A DNA stretch of 44,935 nt. Origin: Bacteroidota bacterium (lineage in GTDB: Bacteria; Bacteroidota; Bacteroidia; AKYH767-A; OLB10). Each line of letters opens with the position of its first letter. The first letter of the stretch is position 1. Where the stretch lies: positions 1-44,935 of the forward strand of contig JADKIC010000039.1 of assembly GCA_016721435.1 (NCBI GenBank), in the 5' to 3' direction. Below are positions 37,264 through 44,935 of the stretch, one piece after another. The position numbers were made by a program, and so were the translations under genes. The notes below the pieces were generated by a model. It was not told the DNA's origin, did no database searches, and saw only the letters and a list, made by a program, of their open reading frames with translations.

Positions 37264-38681
37264 CTATTTCCCACTATGCTGTAGCGCTGTTTTGATGGTA
37301 TAAAACAATATTTTAAAATCCAGTGACAAGGACATATTTTCAATATAAATGATGTCATACTTTAAGCGTTGAATCATTTCCTCCACATTCTCTGCATACC
37401 CATACTTCACCTGTCCCCAACTTGTAATACCGGGCCGCACTTTATGCAAATGGCGGTAGTGAGGTGCTCTCTGCATAATCTGATCTATAAAATACTGCCG
37501 TTCCGGACGGGGGCCAACCAATGACATATCTCCGATTAAAACATTATAAAACTGTGGGATTTCATCCAAACGAATCGCCCTCATAAATTTTCCAAAAGGA
37601 GTAATACGGCTATCATTATCACTGGAAAGCATCGGCACACCCTTTTCAGCACCCAAAAACATCGAACGAAACTTATAGATAGAAAAAGGATTTCCATGTA
37701 GTCCAATTCGCTCCTGAACAAAGAAAACAGGACCTCGTGACGTTACTTTAATAATGATCGCTGTTATTATATAAACCGGACTGAGTAGCACGAGAAAAAA
37801 CAATGACACGACAATATCAATAATTCTCTTCAAAGATTGTTGCCAAACCGGCATTAAAGAAGGATTAATAATAATCAATGGCGATCCGAAGATCGAAGTC
37901 ATTTTAACAGTTCCTGCAAGAATATCATACATGTCAGGAATGATTTTGATAATTACATCTTTATCTTCCAGTTCATTGATAATTCTTCCGATAAACTCAT
38001 GTTCCGAAGACTCTATGGCAATAATAATTTCTTCGATTTTATGCTCATCAATCAATCGAGGTAAATCTTCCAATCCACCCAGATGAGGCAACAAACTGCC
38101 GAAATACTTTCCGTTATTATGATCAACATGAACAAAGCCAGTAAACTTATAACCCTGACTTAAAACTTCGGTTTCGTACTCATTAAAAAGGTTCACGGCA
38201 CGCTGACTACTACCTATAATAAGAGTAGGGAAGCCAATTTTTCTACCTTTAATTCTTCGGGCAGTATGGGTCGTTATCAGAAATCGCACAAAAGCAGTTA
38301 TTCCAAAATGCAGAAAAAACAGAACGAAAAAAATGCTGTAATAGCTTTTATAAGAAACGATGGCATCGTCCAGAAGGAGGGAGAAAAAATAATAATTACT
38401 CCGATAACAGACACATACATGGTCAATCCAAATTCACGCAGTCTTGATTTTCGGTAGATATCATTATAGGTTCCCACCAATGCATAAATGGCCACCCAGG
38501 CAATCGGTAAAACAGTAATTCCCAGATAAAAATTCTTATCCGGCAAAAAAGGTACTGGGCTCCCATACAAAGCAGCCTCAATTCCTACTTTCCGGTAAAT
38601 GTAAAAGCAAGCCCATGCGAACATAGCCGATAAAAGATCCGCAATCACATACTTGATAATTTGACGCGGTTTATTCATCAA
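37264..38681 (-). CDS. Polyprenyl-phosphate sugar-phosphate transferase (one frameshift)
   Basis: About 472 residues of the WbaP/WcaJ type, which starts glycan repeat units by linking a sugar phosphate to undecaprenyl phosphate. Four N-terminal membrane segments (IKYVIADLLSAMFAWACFYIY onward) are followed by a Rossmann-like domain (FPTLIIGSSQRAVNLFNEYE) and the catalytic domain: KRIIDIVVSLFFLVLLSPVY, FVQERIGLHGNPFSIYKFRSM, RLDEIPQFYNVLIGDMSLVGPRPE and RPGITSWGQVKYGY. One missing T at 38384-38389 splits SVIGVIIIF from SLLLDDAIVSYKSYYS. It ends 34 bases after recF, convergently. Confidence 0.92.
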
Positions 38682-39565
38682 TTCGAAATCAGCTTTAAAT
38701 TATCAACGTAAACGGTACCTTCCGTCAAACCTGCTTCCAGGGCAACGCGAAAATAAATTTTGAACTTCAACACATCCGAATTCGCGTTTACATAGGGGCC
38801 TAGCCGAATATAAATTTTGTTCCAGTCCGGTTTTGTATTCAGGCGAATGATCGGAATTGTTTTTTCACCGGAAAACGTGGTACCCAAAAAGCCCATAATA
38901 AAAGGCTGTGTGCAGCGATAATCCATTTCTAAATAAACATCCTTTCCGGGTGTGAGTTGATAGCCATCACCAACAGTCCGGCATTCTATAAAATTTGCCG
39001 CGGTCGTCACCTGCATTTTCAGACTACGACGACCTTCAAAAACATCAACAGAATCAGGTAAGATATTTGCAAGGCTAATTCCAGTTGTATCCAGACTGAT
39101 TCCACCACCGCTGGTATCCTTTTCAAAATCTTCAAACCAGGTATACTGGAGGGCAGGAAAGTAGGCTACCGTAATGGTATCCAGCATACTTACCTGACCG
39201 GGGAACAGGTCAACATCTGTTTCAAAAAATCGATACAAAGGATAGAATTCGTTAGTGGACGCGATACCATTTGCTTCAATACCGGCAGCGAAACTGATTT
39301 TTTGCTTGCCACTCAGTAAAATCGGAAACCGAGCAGGTAATTCATACGTGCCCACATATGCACCGTCTGCAAAAACCCAAACATCAGTGATCTTACCTGA
39401 GGCTGAACCCTGAGTCGGATAATTTGACGTTGTTTTAAATCCCTTTACTTCGATATATGCAGGAATTTCTTCATCTGGATTTATCAGATTACATGAAGCA
39501 ATGAAAAGAAAAATAGCAGGGATCAGCCAATACGAAATCACTTGAATTTTCTTCATCATCTTCAA
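38678..39565 (-). CDS. Lipoprotein of unknown function in the glycan locus
   Basis: A 295-residue lipoprotein (signal KKIQVISYWLIPAIFLFIASC, lipobox Cys at about 25). The mature part begins with a VWVFADGAYVGTYELPARFP beta segment, then a C-terminal jellyroll-like half (YTWFEDFEKDTSGGG, SLKMQVTTAANFIEC, VYLEMDYRCTQPFIMGFLG, TVYVDNLKLIS) that resembles carbohydrate-binding or adhesive domains. Its stop overlaps the start of the transferase gene (ATGA), so the two are translationally coupled. Substrate unknown. Confidence 0.75.
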   Translation of the reverse strand: MKMMKKIQVISYWLIPAIFLFIASCNLINPDEEIPAYIEVKGFKTTSNYPTQGSASGKITDVWVFADGAYVGTYELPARFPILLSGKQKISFAAGIEANGIASTNEFYPLYRFFETDVDLFPGQVSMLDTITVAYFPALQYTWFEDFEKDTSGGGISLDTTGISLANILPDSVDVFEGRRSLKMQVTTAANFIECRTVGDGYQLTPGKDVYLEMDYRCTQPFIMGFLGTTFSGEKTIPIIRLNTKPDWNKIYIRLGPYVNANSDVLKFKIYFRVALEAGLTEGTVYVDNLKLISN

Positions 39566-39577
39566 TTCAGCTTAGTA

Positions 39578-40567
39578 CTATGAAACAATAGAGGGGAGTA
39601 ATTTCAATTTATCAATGACCTGATAAGCCACATTCAAAGCGGCATAACCATCGTCAATGGAAACTTTAGGCGTTTTATCCTCCACAATGGCATCGGCAAA
39701 AGATCTTAACTCCTCACGAATGGCATTGGTATCTTCTACTCCGGGATTCTCAAAATATATTTGCTTAACCGGCTTTCCTTCACCCATTTCAAGAAGAACG
39801 GCGAGTGGGTCCGGATCACCCTCCACTTCCTTCAGCCGAACGACTTCGGTGCTCTTTTTGAGAAAATCAACGGAGATATAAGCATCCCGTTGGAAGAATC
39901 TTGTTTTTCGCATATTCTTCAATGATATTCTGCTTGCTGTCAGATTCGCCACACATCCGTTATCAAATTCTATACGGGCATTGGCGATATCCGGTGTATC
40001 ACTAACAACAGCAACTCCACTTGTACCTTATCTTTTGACAGAGGATCTCACCACGCTCAAAACAATATCAATATCATGAATCATCAAATCCAGCACTACC
40101 GAAACATCAGTACCCCGTGGATTGAATTGTGCCAGTCGATGTGTTTCAATAAACATCGGTTGATACAGATAAGGGATTGCTGCTTTAAATGCAGGGTTAA
40201 ACCTTTCTACATGTCCTATTTGAACTTTCATATCAGCCTCTTTCGCCAGACGAATAAGGTCCTTTGATTCCTGCAAAGTATTGGCTAATGGTTTTTCGAT
40301 AAATACATGCCTTGACATACGCAATGCTTTGCTTGCACATTCATAATGATTCACTGTAGGTGTTACGACATCAACCACCTCAACTTTCTCTATCAGCTCC
40401 TCCATGGTTTTAAAATTCCGCACACCCAGTTCCTGACTTACCTTTTCGGAGGTTATAGGATCCGGGTCATAAAACCCAACCAACTCATAGATATCTATTA
40501 ACTCAAGGATCTGTCTTAAATGAATTTTACCCAGATGCCCTGCGCCTAACACACCAACTTTCAACAT
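39578..40567 (-). CDS. Gfo/Idh/MocA-family oxidoreductase (frameshifts)
   Basis: About 328 residues. An NAD(P) Rossmann motif (MLKVGVLGAGHLGKIHLRQIL) and EKPLANTLQESKDLI are followed by the GHVERFNP and DLMIHDIDIVLSV segments, then IEFDNGCVANLTASRIS. This subgroup often acts on nucleotide-sugar substrates for surface glycan synthesis, fitting the transferase and lipoprotein genes that follow. The frame is broken near 40022-40036 between SSVK and SDTPDIANARIEF; two changes or a small deletion are needed. The ATG at 40567 is preferred to the longer frame from 40672, which would overlap pcm. Confidence 0.85.
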
Positions 40568-40682
40568 ATTGGAAATTTTTACAAAATTATTCGTTTTTAG
40601 CATCCCCTCTGTTGAAAAGAGGTCAGGAATTTTATGAGAAACGTAAAATAATTCATTCATGGCTCGGTACATTTGTTCTCAA

Positions 40683-41333
40683 ATGCTTCAGGATTCATTC
40701 AGACATCAAGGCCTTCGCAGGCAATTAGTTGCGCAGTTACGCGAAAAGGGAATTCAAAATGAAATGGTACTGGAGGCCATTGGGAAAATTCCACGACATC
40801 TGTTCATGGACAATGCATTTTTGGAGTTTGCCTACCAGGACAAAGCTTTTCCCATTGCTTGTGGACAAACTATATCTCAGCCCTTTACTGTTGCTTACCA
40901 AACCCAATTACTCGACCCGGCAAAGGGTGAAAAAGTACTGGAAATCGGGACCGGAAGTGGTTATCAATCTGCTGTACTGGCTGAGTCGGGTGCCAAAGTC
41001 TTTTCTATTGAGCGGCATAAACCACTGCATGAAGAAACGAGGAAAAGGCTTGACCTGTTAAATTACTTCAGTATAAAAACACATTACGGAGATGGATTCA
41101 AGGGCCTTCCCGCTTTTGCTCCCTTTGATAAGATATTAGTAACCTGCGGTGCTCCGGAAATTCCTCAACTACTTTTAGGACAACTTAAAGTAGGAGGGAT
41201 CATGGTCATTCCGGTAGGTTCCTTAACCGAGCAGGTGATGACGACAGTAATCAAAAAGCCGGGAGGTGAAATAGAAATTATTCATTTCGACACTTTTCGA
41301 TTTGTCCCCATGTTGGGAGATAAAGTCCGCTGA
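40683..41333 (+). CDS. pcm: Pcm, protein-L-isoaspartate O-methyltransferase
   Basis: A 216-residue SAM enzyme that starts repair of damaged aspartyl residues. It has GIQNEMVLEAIGKIPRHLFM, the substrate loop GQTISQPFTVAYQTQLL, SAM motif KVLEIGTGSGYQSAVLAESGAKVFSIER and FDKILVTCGAPEIPQLLLGQLKVGGIMVIPVG. The ATG at 40683 (MLQDSFRHQGLRRQLV) fits homologues; another in-frame ATG lies 8 codons upstream. Divergent from the Gfo/Idh gene. Confidence 0.95.
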   Translation: MLQDSFRHQGLRRQLVAQLREKGIQNEMVLEAIGKIPRHLFMDNAFLEFAYQDKAFPIACGQTISQPFTVAYQTQLLDPAKGEKVLEIGTGSGYQSAVLAESGAKVFSIERHKPLHEETRKRLDLLNYFSIKTHYGDGFKGLPAFAPFDKILVTCGAPEIPQLLLGQLKVGGIMVIPVGSLTEQVMTTVIKKPGGEIEIIHFDTFRFVPMLGDKVR

Positions 41334-41486
41334 TATTAAATGATTTAACTTTTTTCCTTAATCGATCAGGTGACATTATGTCGCTAAGCCTGTTCGTTAT
41401 CATGCCACTATGGCGTATTTTTTGTTCGTTTTTGGACTGGTATACCAATTGATAATGGCTGTTTCGAACTCTAAAATCTAAAAAAA

Positions 41487-41927
41487 ATGACACTCATCAA
41501 ATTTAAAAACGAAAGTCCGGCCTGGACATTATTCCCTAACTCAGTTGATCTATTCAACGAATTCTTCAGTGACTATGCGGGATCTGATTTCAGAAAATGG
41601 AATGCACCTGCCGTAAACATCAGTGAGAATGAAACCATGTACAAATTAAACCTGGCTGTTCCCGGATTAAAAAAGGAAGACTTCAAAATTGCACTGGAAG
41701 AAAACACCTTAGTGGTTAGCGCTGAACGTAAGCAGGAAAGCAATGAAAAAACCGAACGCTACACAAGGAAGGAATTTTCATTCTCCTCTTTCACGCGCAG
41801 ATTCAGTCTTCCTGAAAATGTAGATCAGGCTGGTATTGTTGCCAATTACGAGGATGGAATTATGGAATTGCAACTGCCGAAGAAAGCGGAAGAAAAGCCA
41901 AAAGCCAGAGAAATAAGCATCAAATAA
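41487..41927 (+). CDS. Hsp20 / alpha-crystallin small heat-shock protein
   Basis: A 146-residue ATP-independent chaperone. The alpha-crystallin domain runs from about 36 to 130: PAVNISENETMYKLNLAVPGLKKEDFKIALEENTLVVSAER, RYTRKEFSFSSFTRRFSLPENVDQAGIVANYEDGIMELQLPKK. The C-terminal ISIK is the I-x-I-like tail that mediates oligomer contacts. Monocistronic with a strong terminator at 41959; a heat-shock promoter could not be identified. Confidence 0.93.
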   Translation: MTLIKFKNESPAWTLFPNSVDLFNEFFSDYAGSDFRKWNAPAVNISENETMYKLNLAVPGLKKEDFKIALEENTLVVSAERKQESNEKTERYTRKEFSFSSFTRRFSLPENVDQAGIVANYEDGIMELQLPKKAEEKPKAREISIK

Positions 41928-41958
41928 TTTTACGCAAAAAGCGTATCGCAAATCACAT

Positions 41959-41992
41959 AAAATGCCTGTCCATTCTTCGGACGGGCATTTTT
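41959..41992 (+). terminator. Rho-independent terminator of the Hsp20 gene
   Basis: Stem AAAATGCCTGTCC / GGACGGGCATTTT (one mismatch), 7-base loop, followed by further T residues; 31 bases past the stop. Confidence 0.85.
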
Positions 41993-42088
41993 ACTTTATA
42001 AACAACAGCAATAGGTAAAACACTTTCCTATGAATGTTAACGCTATAAATTGATTCTCATAGACTACTTTCGCAGGCAGAATCTGCAT

Positions 42089-42894
42089 ATGAGCACAAAG
42101 AAGAAGACGATAAAAAATCCGGCAAACCCGTCATATTGGTGACCAACGATGATGGTATAACGGCACCGGGCATACGCAATTTAGTAGAAGCGATGAAATT
42201 GATAGGGAAAGTAATTGTGGTCGCTCCGGATAGCCCTCAATCCGCTATGGGTCATGCAATTACAATTAACAAACCGTTACGATTGGATAAGGTGAATGTA
42301 TTTGAAGGTGTGGATTCCTGGCAATGTTCAGGTACTCCTGTTGATTGTGTGAAACTTGCGGTCAATCAAATTTTGCATAAAAAACCGGATTTATGTGTTT
42401 CCGGTATTAATCATGGCTCAAACTCTTCTATCAATGTAATTTATTCAGGAACGATGTCCGCGGCAATGGAAGGAGCCATTGAAGGTATTCCAAGTATCGG
42501 CTTTAGTCTTTTAAATTATAGTATGGAGGCTGACTTTTCCCCTTCGAGAAAAATAATAGACAAAGTAGTTCGCAATATCTTAAAGATTGGCTTACCGGAA
42601 GGAACATTGCTCAATGTGAATATTCCGAATCTACCTATTTCGAAGATAAAAGGAATTCGAATTTGTCGACAGGCAAATGCAAAATGGAAAGAAGAATTTG
42701 ATGAACGCAAGGATCCTTATGGGCGCACCTATTATTGGCTGACCGGCAAGTTTATCAATTTCGATAGTGGTGATGATACGGATGAATGGGCATTACAAAA
42801 CGGGTATGTTTCAGTGGTACCGGTTCAGTTTGACTTTACTGCTCATCATGCCATTCCTCATTTAAACACCGTGAAATGGCATGAAAAAATTTAA
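42089..42894 (+). CDS. surE: SurE, 5'/3'-nucleotidase (one frameshift)
   Basis: About 268 residues. The metal-binding N-terminus VTNDDGITAPGIRNL, APDSPQSAMGHAITIN, GTPVDCVKLAV, PDLCVSGINHGSN and YSGTMSAAMEGAIEG are the family motifs. SurE dephosphorylates nucleoside monophosphates and is a stress-survival protein. The ATG at 42089 gives MSTKKK; a base missing near 42105 separates it from DDKKSGKPVILVTNDDG. The 42136 frame alone already holds the catalytic core. In Bacteroidota surE often precedes lpxB, as here. Confidence 0.95.
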
Positions 42895-43179
42895 ATTAAA
42901 GGACAACATTTTTGTCGGTATTCTGCTTGGAGTTTTTGCTCTTCTTTCCCTTTATTTTCTTCTCACTGCCATCGATATCGTATTTTTAAACTATGCAGAT
43001 CGACCATTCTTCATTCGCCGGATTCAAAACAATTACTACTGCTCGCCACTTTGATCATTCTCTTCAGGAATCAGATAAAAGAAGGAGAGATTGAATTGGC
43101 AAAAGGATTTTTTCTCACGTTGTTTTGCAGTGTCTTGCTATATCTGGTACAGAAGAAGACTAATTTCGCTTTATGGTAA
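42881..43179 (+). CDS. Small membrane protein between surE and lpxB (one frameshift)
   Basis: Overlaps the surE stop by 14 bases and the next gene by 7. MKKFKLKDNIFVGILLGVFALLSLYFLLTAIDI is one membrane segment. The first frame stops after NYYCSPL; restoring one A at 43025-43029 gives KQLLLLATLIILFRNQIKEGEIELAKGFFLTLFCSVLLYLVQKKTN, two more membrane segments, ending at 43177-43179. About 99 residues. No known family; the tight overlaps indicate a translationally coupled operon with surE and lpxB. Confidence 0.65.
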
Positions 43180-43481
43180 ATCAATCAAAGTATCGTCTTA
43201 AAGACCGGTTTATGACCGGATTTGTTCCCGGGTTACTTATGCCACTATTGGGTTTTTACGTCTATTATTTGCTATTTTTCGGATACATGACCTTCGACCA
43301 TTTCATTGATCATGTCATCAAAGCAAACATTGCTGTATCGGTATTGAGTCTTGGAGCCATATTAAATCTCGGACTATTCTTTCTATTCTATAAGAAGGAA
43401 ACGGATAAAGCTGCTCAGGGAGTGATAGGTGCTACCTTTATATATGCTTTCATCGTCTTTTACTTTAAAATACTCTCATGA
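43173..43481 (+). CDS. Small membrane protein preceding lpxB
   Basis: A 102-residue protein with three predicted membrane segments (FVPGLLMPLLGFYVYYLLFFGYM, IAVSVLSLGAILNLGLFFLFY, VIGATFIYAFIVFYFKIL). Its start overlaps the previous gene and its stop overlaps lpxB (ATGA). It has no recognised family; the position between two lipid-A/stress genes suggests an envelope role, which is inference. Confidence 0.8.
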   Translation: MVNQSKYRLKDRFMTGFVPGLLMPLLGFYVYYLLFFGYMTFDHFIDHVIKANIAVSVLSLGAILNLGLFFLFYKKETDKAAQGVIGATFIYAFIVFYFKILS

Positions 43482-44599
43482 AATATTACATTATAGCGGG
43501 AGAAGCATCGGGTGATTTGCACGGAAGCAATCTGATACAAGCTTTAAAGAAGGATGATTTGAAGGCAGAATTCCGTTGTTGGGGAGGGGATTTGATGGAA
43601 GAACAGGGAGCTGTAATAGTAAAGCATTATCGGGATCTGGCATTCATGGGTTTTTTAGAAGTAGTAGCCAACCTTCGGACCATTCTTCGCAATCTTTCAT
43701 TTTGCAAGCAGGATATATTGGACTGGAAACCGGATGCTATCATCTTAATCGATTATCCCGGATTTAACTTACGTATAGCAGAATTCGGTAAAAAAGCAGA
43801 TATAAAAATCATCTATTATATTTCTCCTCAAATATGGGCCTGGAAGGAATCCCGCATTAATAGAATTAAGAGAGATGTTGATAAGATGTTTGTCATCCTC
43901 CCTTTTGAAAAGGAATTCTATCATCAAAGAGGGATGGAAGTTGAATTTGTTGGCCACCCCTTAATCGATGCTATCGGAAACAGAAAGTGGGCGGAGGATG
44001 ATTGGGAAAAAAAGAATGGTATTCCCGAAGGCAAGAAATTGATTGCACTATTACCCGGAAGCAGGAAACAAGAAATAGAAACGATGCTCCCGATAATGCT
44101 AAGTGCCACTGATAATCTGGACCAATTTCATTTTATTTTAGCAGTTGCCCCATCGCAACCCTTAGAAATATACCGTGAAATCATCGGATCGAGAAAAGAT
44201 ATCACCTTGATCCAGAATCAAACCTACGCCATACTTAGTAAATCATCAGCCGCACTTGTGACCAGTGGTACAGCAACGCTGGAAACGGCATTGTTTGGCG
44301 TACCCGAGGTGGTTTGTTACAAAGGAAATGTGCTTTCCTACTGGATAGCCCGACAATTGGTAAAAGTTAAATACATCTCATTGGTCAATTTAGTCATGGA
44401 TCAGGAGATCGTGAAGGAGTTGATTCAAGATGAACTTAATCCCAAAAATTTGCAATCTGAGTTAATGAAACTGTTTACCGGGGATTCGAGACAAACTATG
44501 TTAAGATCCTTTGAATCACTTAAAATAAAACTAGGGGGACAAGGTGCCTCTAATAATACAAGTAATTTAATTGTCAATTATTTAAAAAAAGTTATTTAA
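43478..44599 (+). CDS. lpxB: LpxB, lipid-A-disaccharide synthase
   Basis: A 373-residue GT19 glycosyltransferase that joins UDP-2,3-diacylglucosamine and lipid X to the lipid A disaccharide. Motifs: IAGEASGDLHGSNL, AFMGFLEVVANL, DAIILIDYPGFNLRIAEF, YYISPQIWAWKESRI, FVGHPLID, ALLPGSRKQEIE and VTSGTATLETALFGVPEVVCYKG. Intact frame. It is the last gene of the surE-lpxB unit, closed by the hairpin at 44635-44670. Confidence 0.97.
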   Translation: MKYYIIAGEASGDLHGSNLIQALKKDDLKAEFRCWGGDLMEEQGAVIVKHYRDLAFMGFLEVVANLRTILRNLSFCKQDILDWKPDAIILIDYPGFNLRIAEFGKKADIKIIYYISPQIWAWKESRINRIKRDVDKMFVILPFEKEFYHQRGMEVEFVGHPLIDAIGNRKWAEDDWEKKNGIPEGKKLIALLPGSRKQEIETMLPIMLSATDNLDQFHFILAVAPSQPLEIYREIIGSRKDITLIQNQTYAILSKSSAALVTSGTATLETALFGVPEVVCYKGNVLSYWIARQLVKVKYISLVNLVMDQEIVKELIQDELNPKNLQSELMKLFTGDSRQTMLRSFESLKIKLGGQGASNNTSNLIVNYLKKVI

Positions 44600-44634
44600 A
44601 GTTAATATTTAAGTTTGATTCAATAAGAAAACAG

Positions 44635-44670
44635 AAAAAACCGCCGTTCTTTCCAGATACGACGGTTTTT
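44635..44670. terminator. Bidirectional terminator between lpxB and ssb
   Basis: Stem AAAAAACCGCCGT / ACGACGGTTTTT (one mismatch) with an 11-base loop. A and T runs on the two sides make it usable on both strands, which suits the convergent lpxB and ssb genes. Confidence 0.8.
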
Positions 44671-44691
44671 AAATAGGAGGGAAGTTCCCTC

Positions 44692-44935
44692 TCAGCTTTC
44701 GGCTTGATCGCCGGCCCAATTACTTAAGATCAGTACTTCATTTACCTGAATCTCCGTAACGGACTTTTTGTTGCCCTGTTTATCCAGATAGCTCTTGTTC
44801 ACGAGTTTACCTTCCACAGCAACTTTACTGCCTACACGAGTATATTGTTCAAATATCTCAGCAGTCTTACCCCAGGCAACCAGATTATGCCATTGGGTCT
44901 CATCTACACGTTCGCCTTTAGCATTACGGTAGCTT
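44692..44935 (-). CDS. ssb: Single-stranded DNA-binding protein, C-terminal part
   Basis: Runs off the right edge; 80 codons are visible from SYRNAKGERVDETQWHNLVAWGKTAEIFEQY through VGSKVAVEGKLVNKSYLDKQGNKKSVTEIQVNEVLILSNW to a TGA at 44692-44694. This is the OB-fold core of SSB. The end, GDQAES, is unlike the acidic DDDIPF-type tail that recruits repair proteins, so this may be a short paralogue without that tail. Confidence 0.9.
   Translation of the reverse strand, partial: SYRNAKGERVDETQWHNLVAWGKTAEIFEQYTRVGSKVAVEGKLVNKSYLDKQGNKKSVTEIQVNEVLILSNWAGDQAES

Noticed and set aside
17034..38389. Programmed ribosomal frameshifting as explanation for the split genes
   Set aside because: The breaks are of both directions, hit unrelated genes, and lack a shared slippery heptamer with a downstream pseudoknot; sequencing indels explain them more simply.

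Overview
The window looks like a contig from an uncultured member of the Bacteroidota, probably near Chitinophagales/Sphingobacteriia. Evidence: several secreted proteins end in a type IX secretion (T9SS) C-terminal sorting domain with a YPNP motif, one TTTG-N21-TACCTTTG promoter matches the Bacteroidota sigma factor consensus, Shine-Dalgarno sites are scarce, and the gene set (FloA/NfeD, PorE-like TPR/propeller protein, PntA1-A2-B, surE-lpxB) is typical. No tRNA, rRNA, CRISPR array, transposase or phage gene was seen.

Layout. 1-2620: tandem, damaged T9SS-secreted proteins. 2795-5437 (minus): floA-nfeD, then clpS with an M48 lipoprotein protease. 5565-8325 (minus): TPR/beta-propeller/SPOR envelope protein and plsY. 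8547-13947 (minus): an exported protein of about 1480 residues with unknown function, and prmA. 14124-18674 (plus): small membrane protein and a histidine-degradation cluster (hutI, a formimidoylglutamase-like enzyme, ftcD). 19185-24643 (minus): RsmI-like methylase, secreted repeat protein, membrane metallophosphoesterase, pdxH. 24853-27879 (plus): YqgE, then selU-selD for 2-selenouridine in tRNA. 28149-31484 (minus): proton-translocating transhydrogenase operon interrupted by a broken four-helix-bundle gene. 31651-37229: MBL hydrolase, AIM24-like protein, a 440-base minisatellite, DUF4139 protein, recF. 37264-40567 (minus): glycan genes (sugar-phosphate transferase, lipoprotein, Gfo/Idh oxidoreductase). 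40683-44599 (plus): pcm, small heat-shock protein, surE, two small membrane proteins, lpxB; ssb runs off the right edge.

Two themes dominate. First, about sixteen genes, many of them housekeeping, are split by single-base indels, mostly in homopolymers; this looks like sequencing error rather than biology, so I annotate the full spans. Second, intergenic spacers carry short tandem repeats built on GAATT/GAATG plus 2-3 bases. They start at, or within a few bases of, stop codons and face into the spacer. Two such spacers, on either side of the 20117-22168 gene, are diverged copies of one another. This repeat system is the best candidate here for something undescribed. No novel defence or biosynthetic system was identified with confidence.
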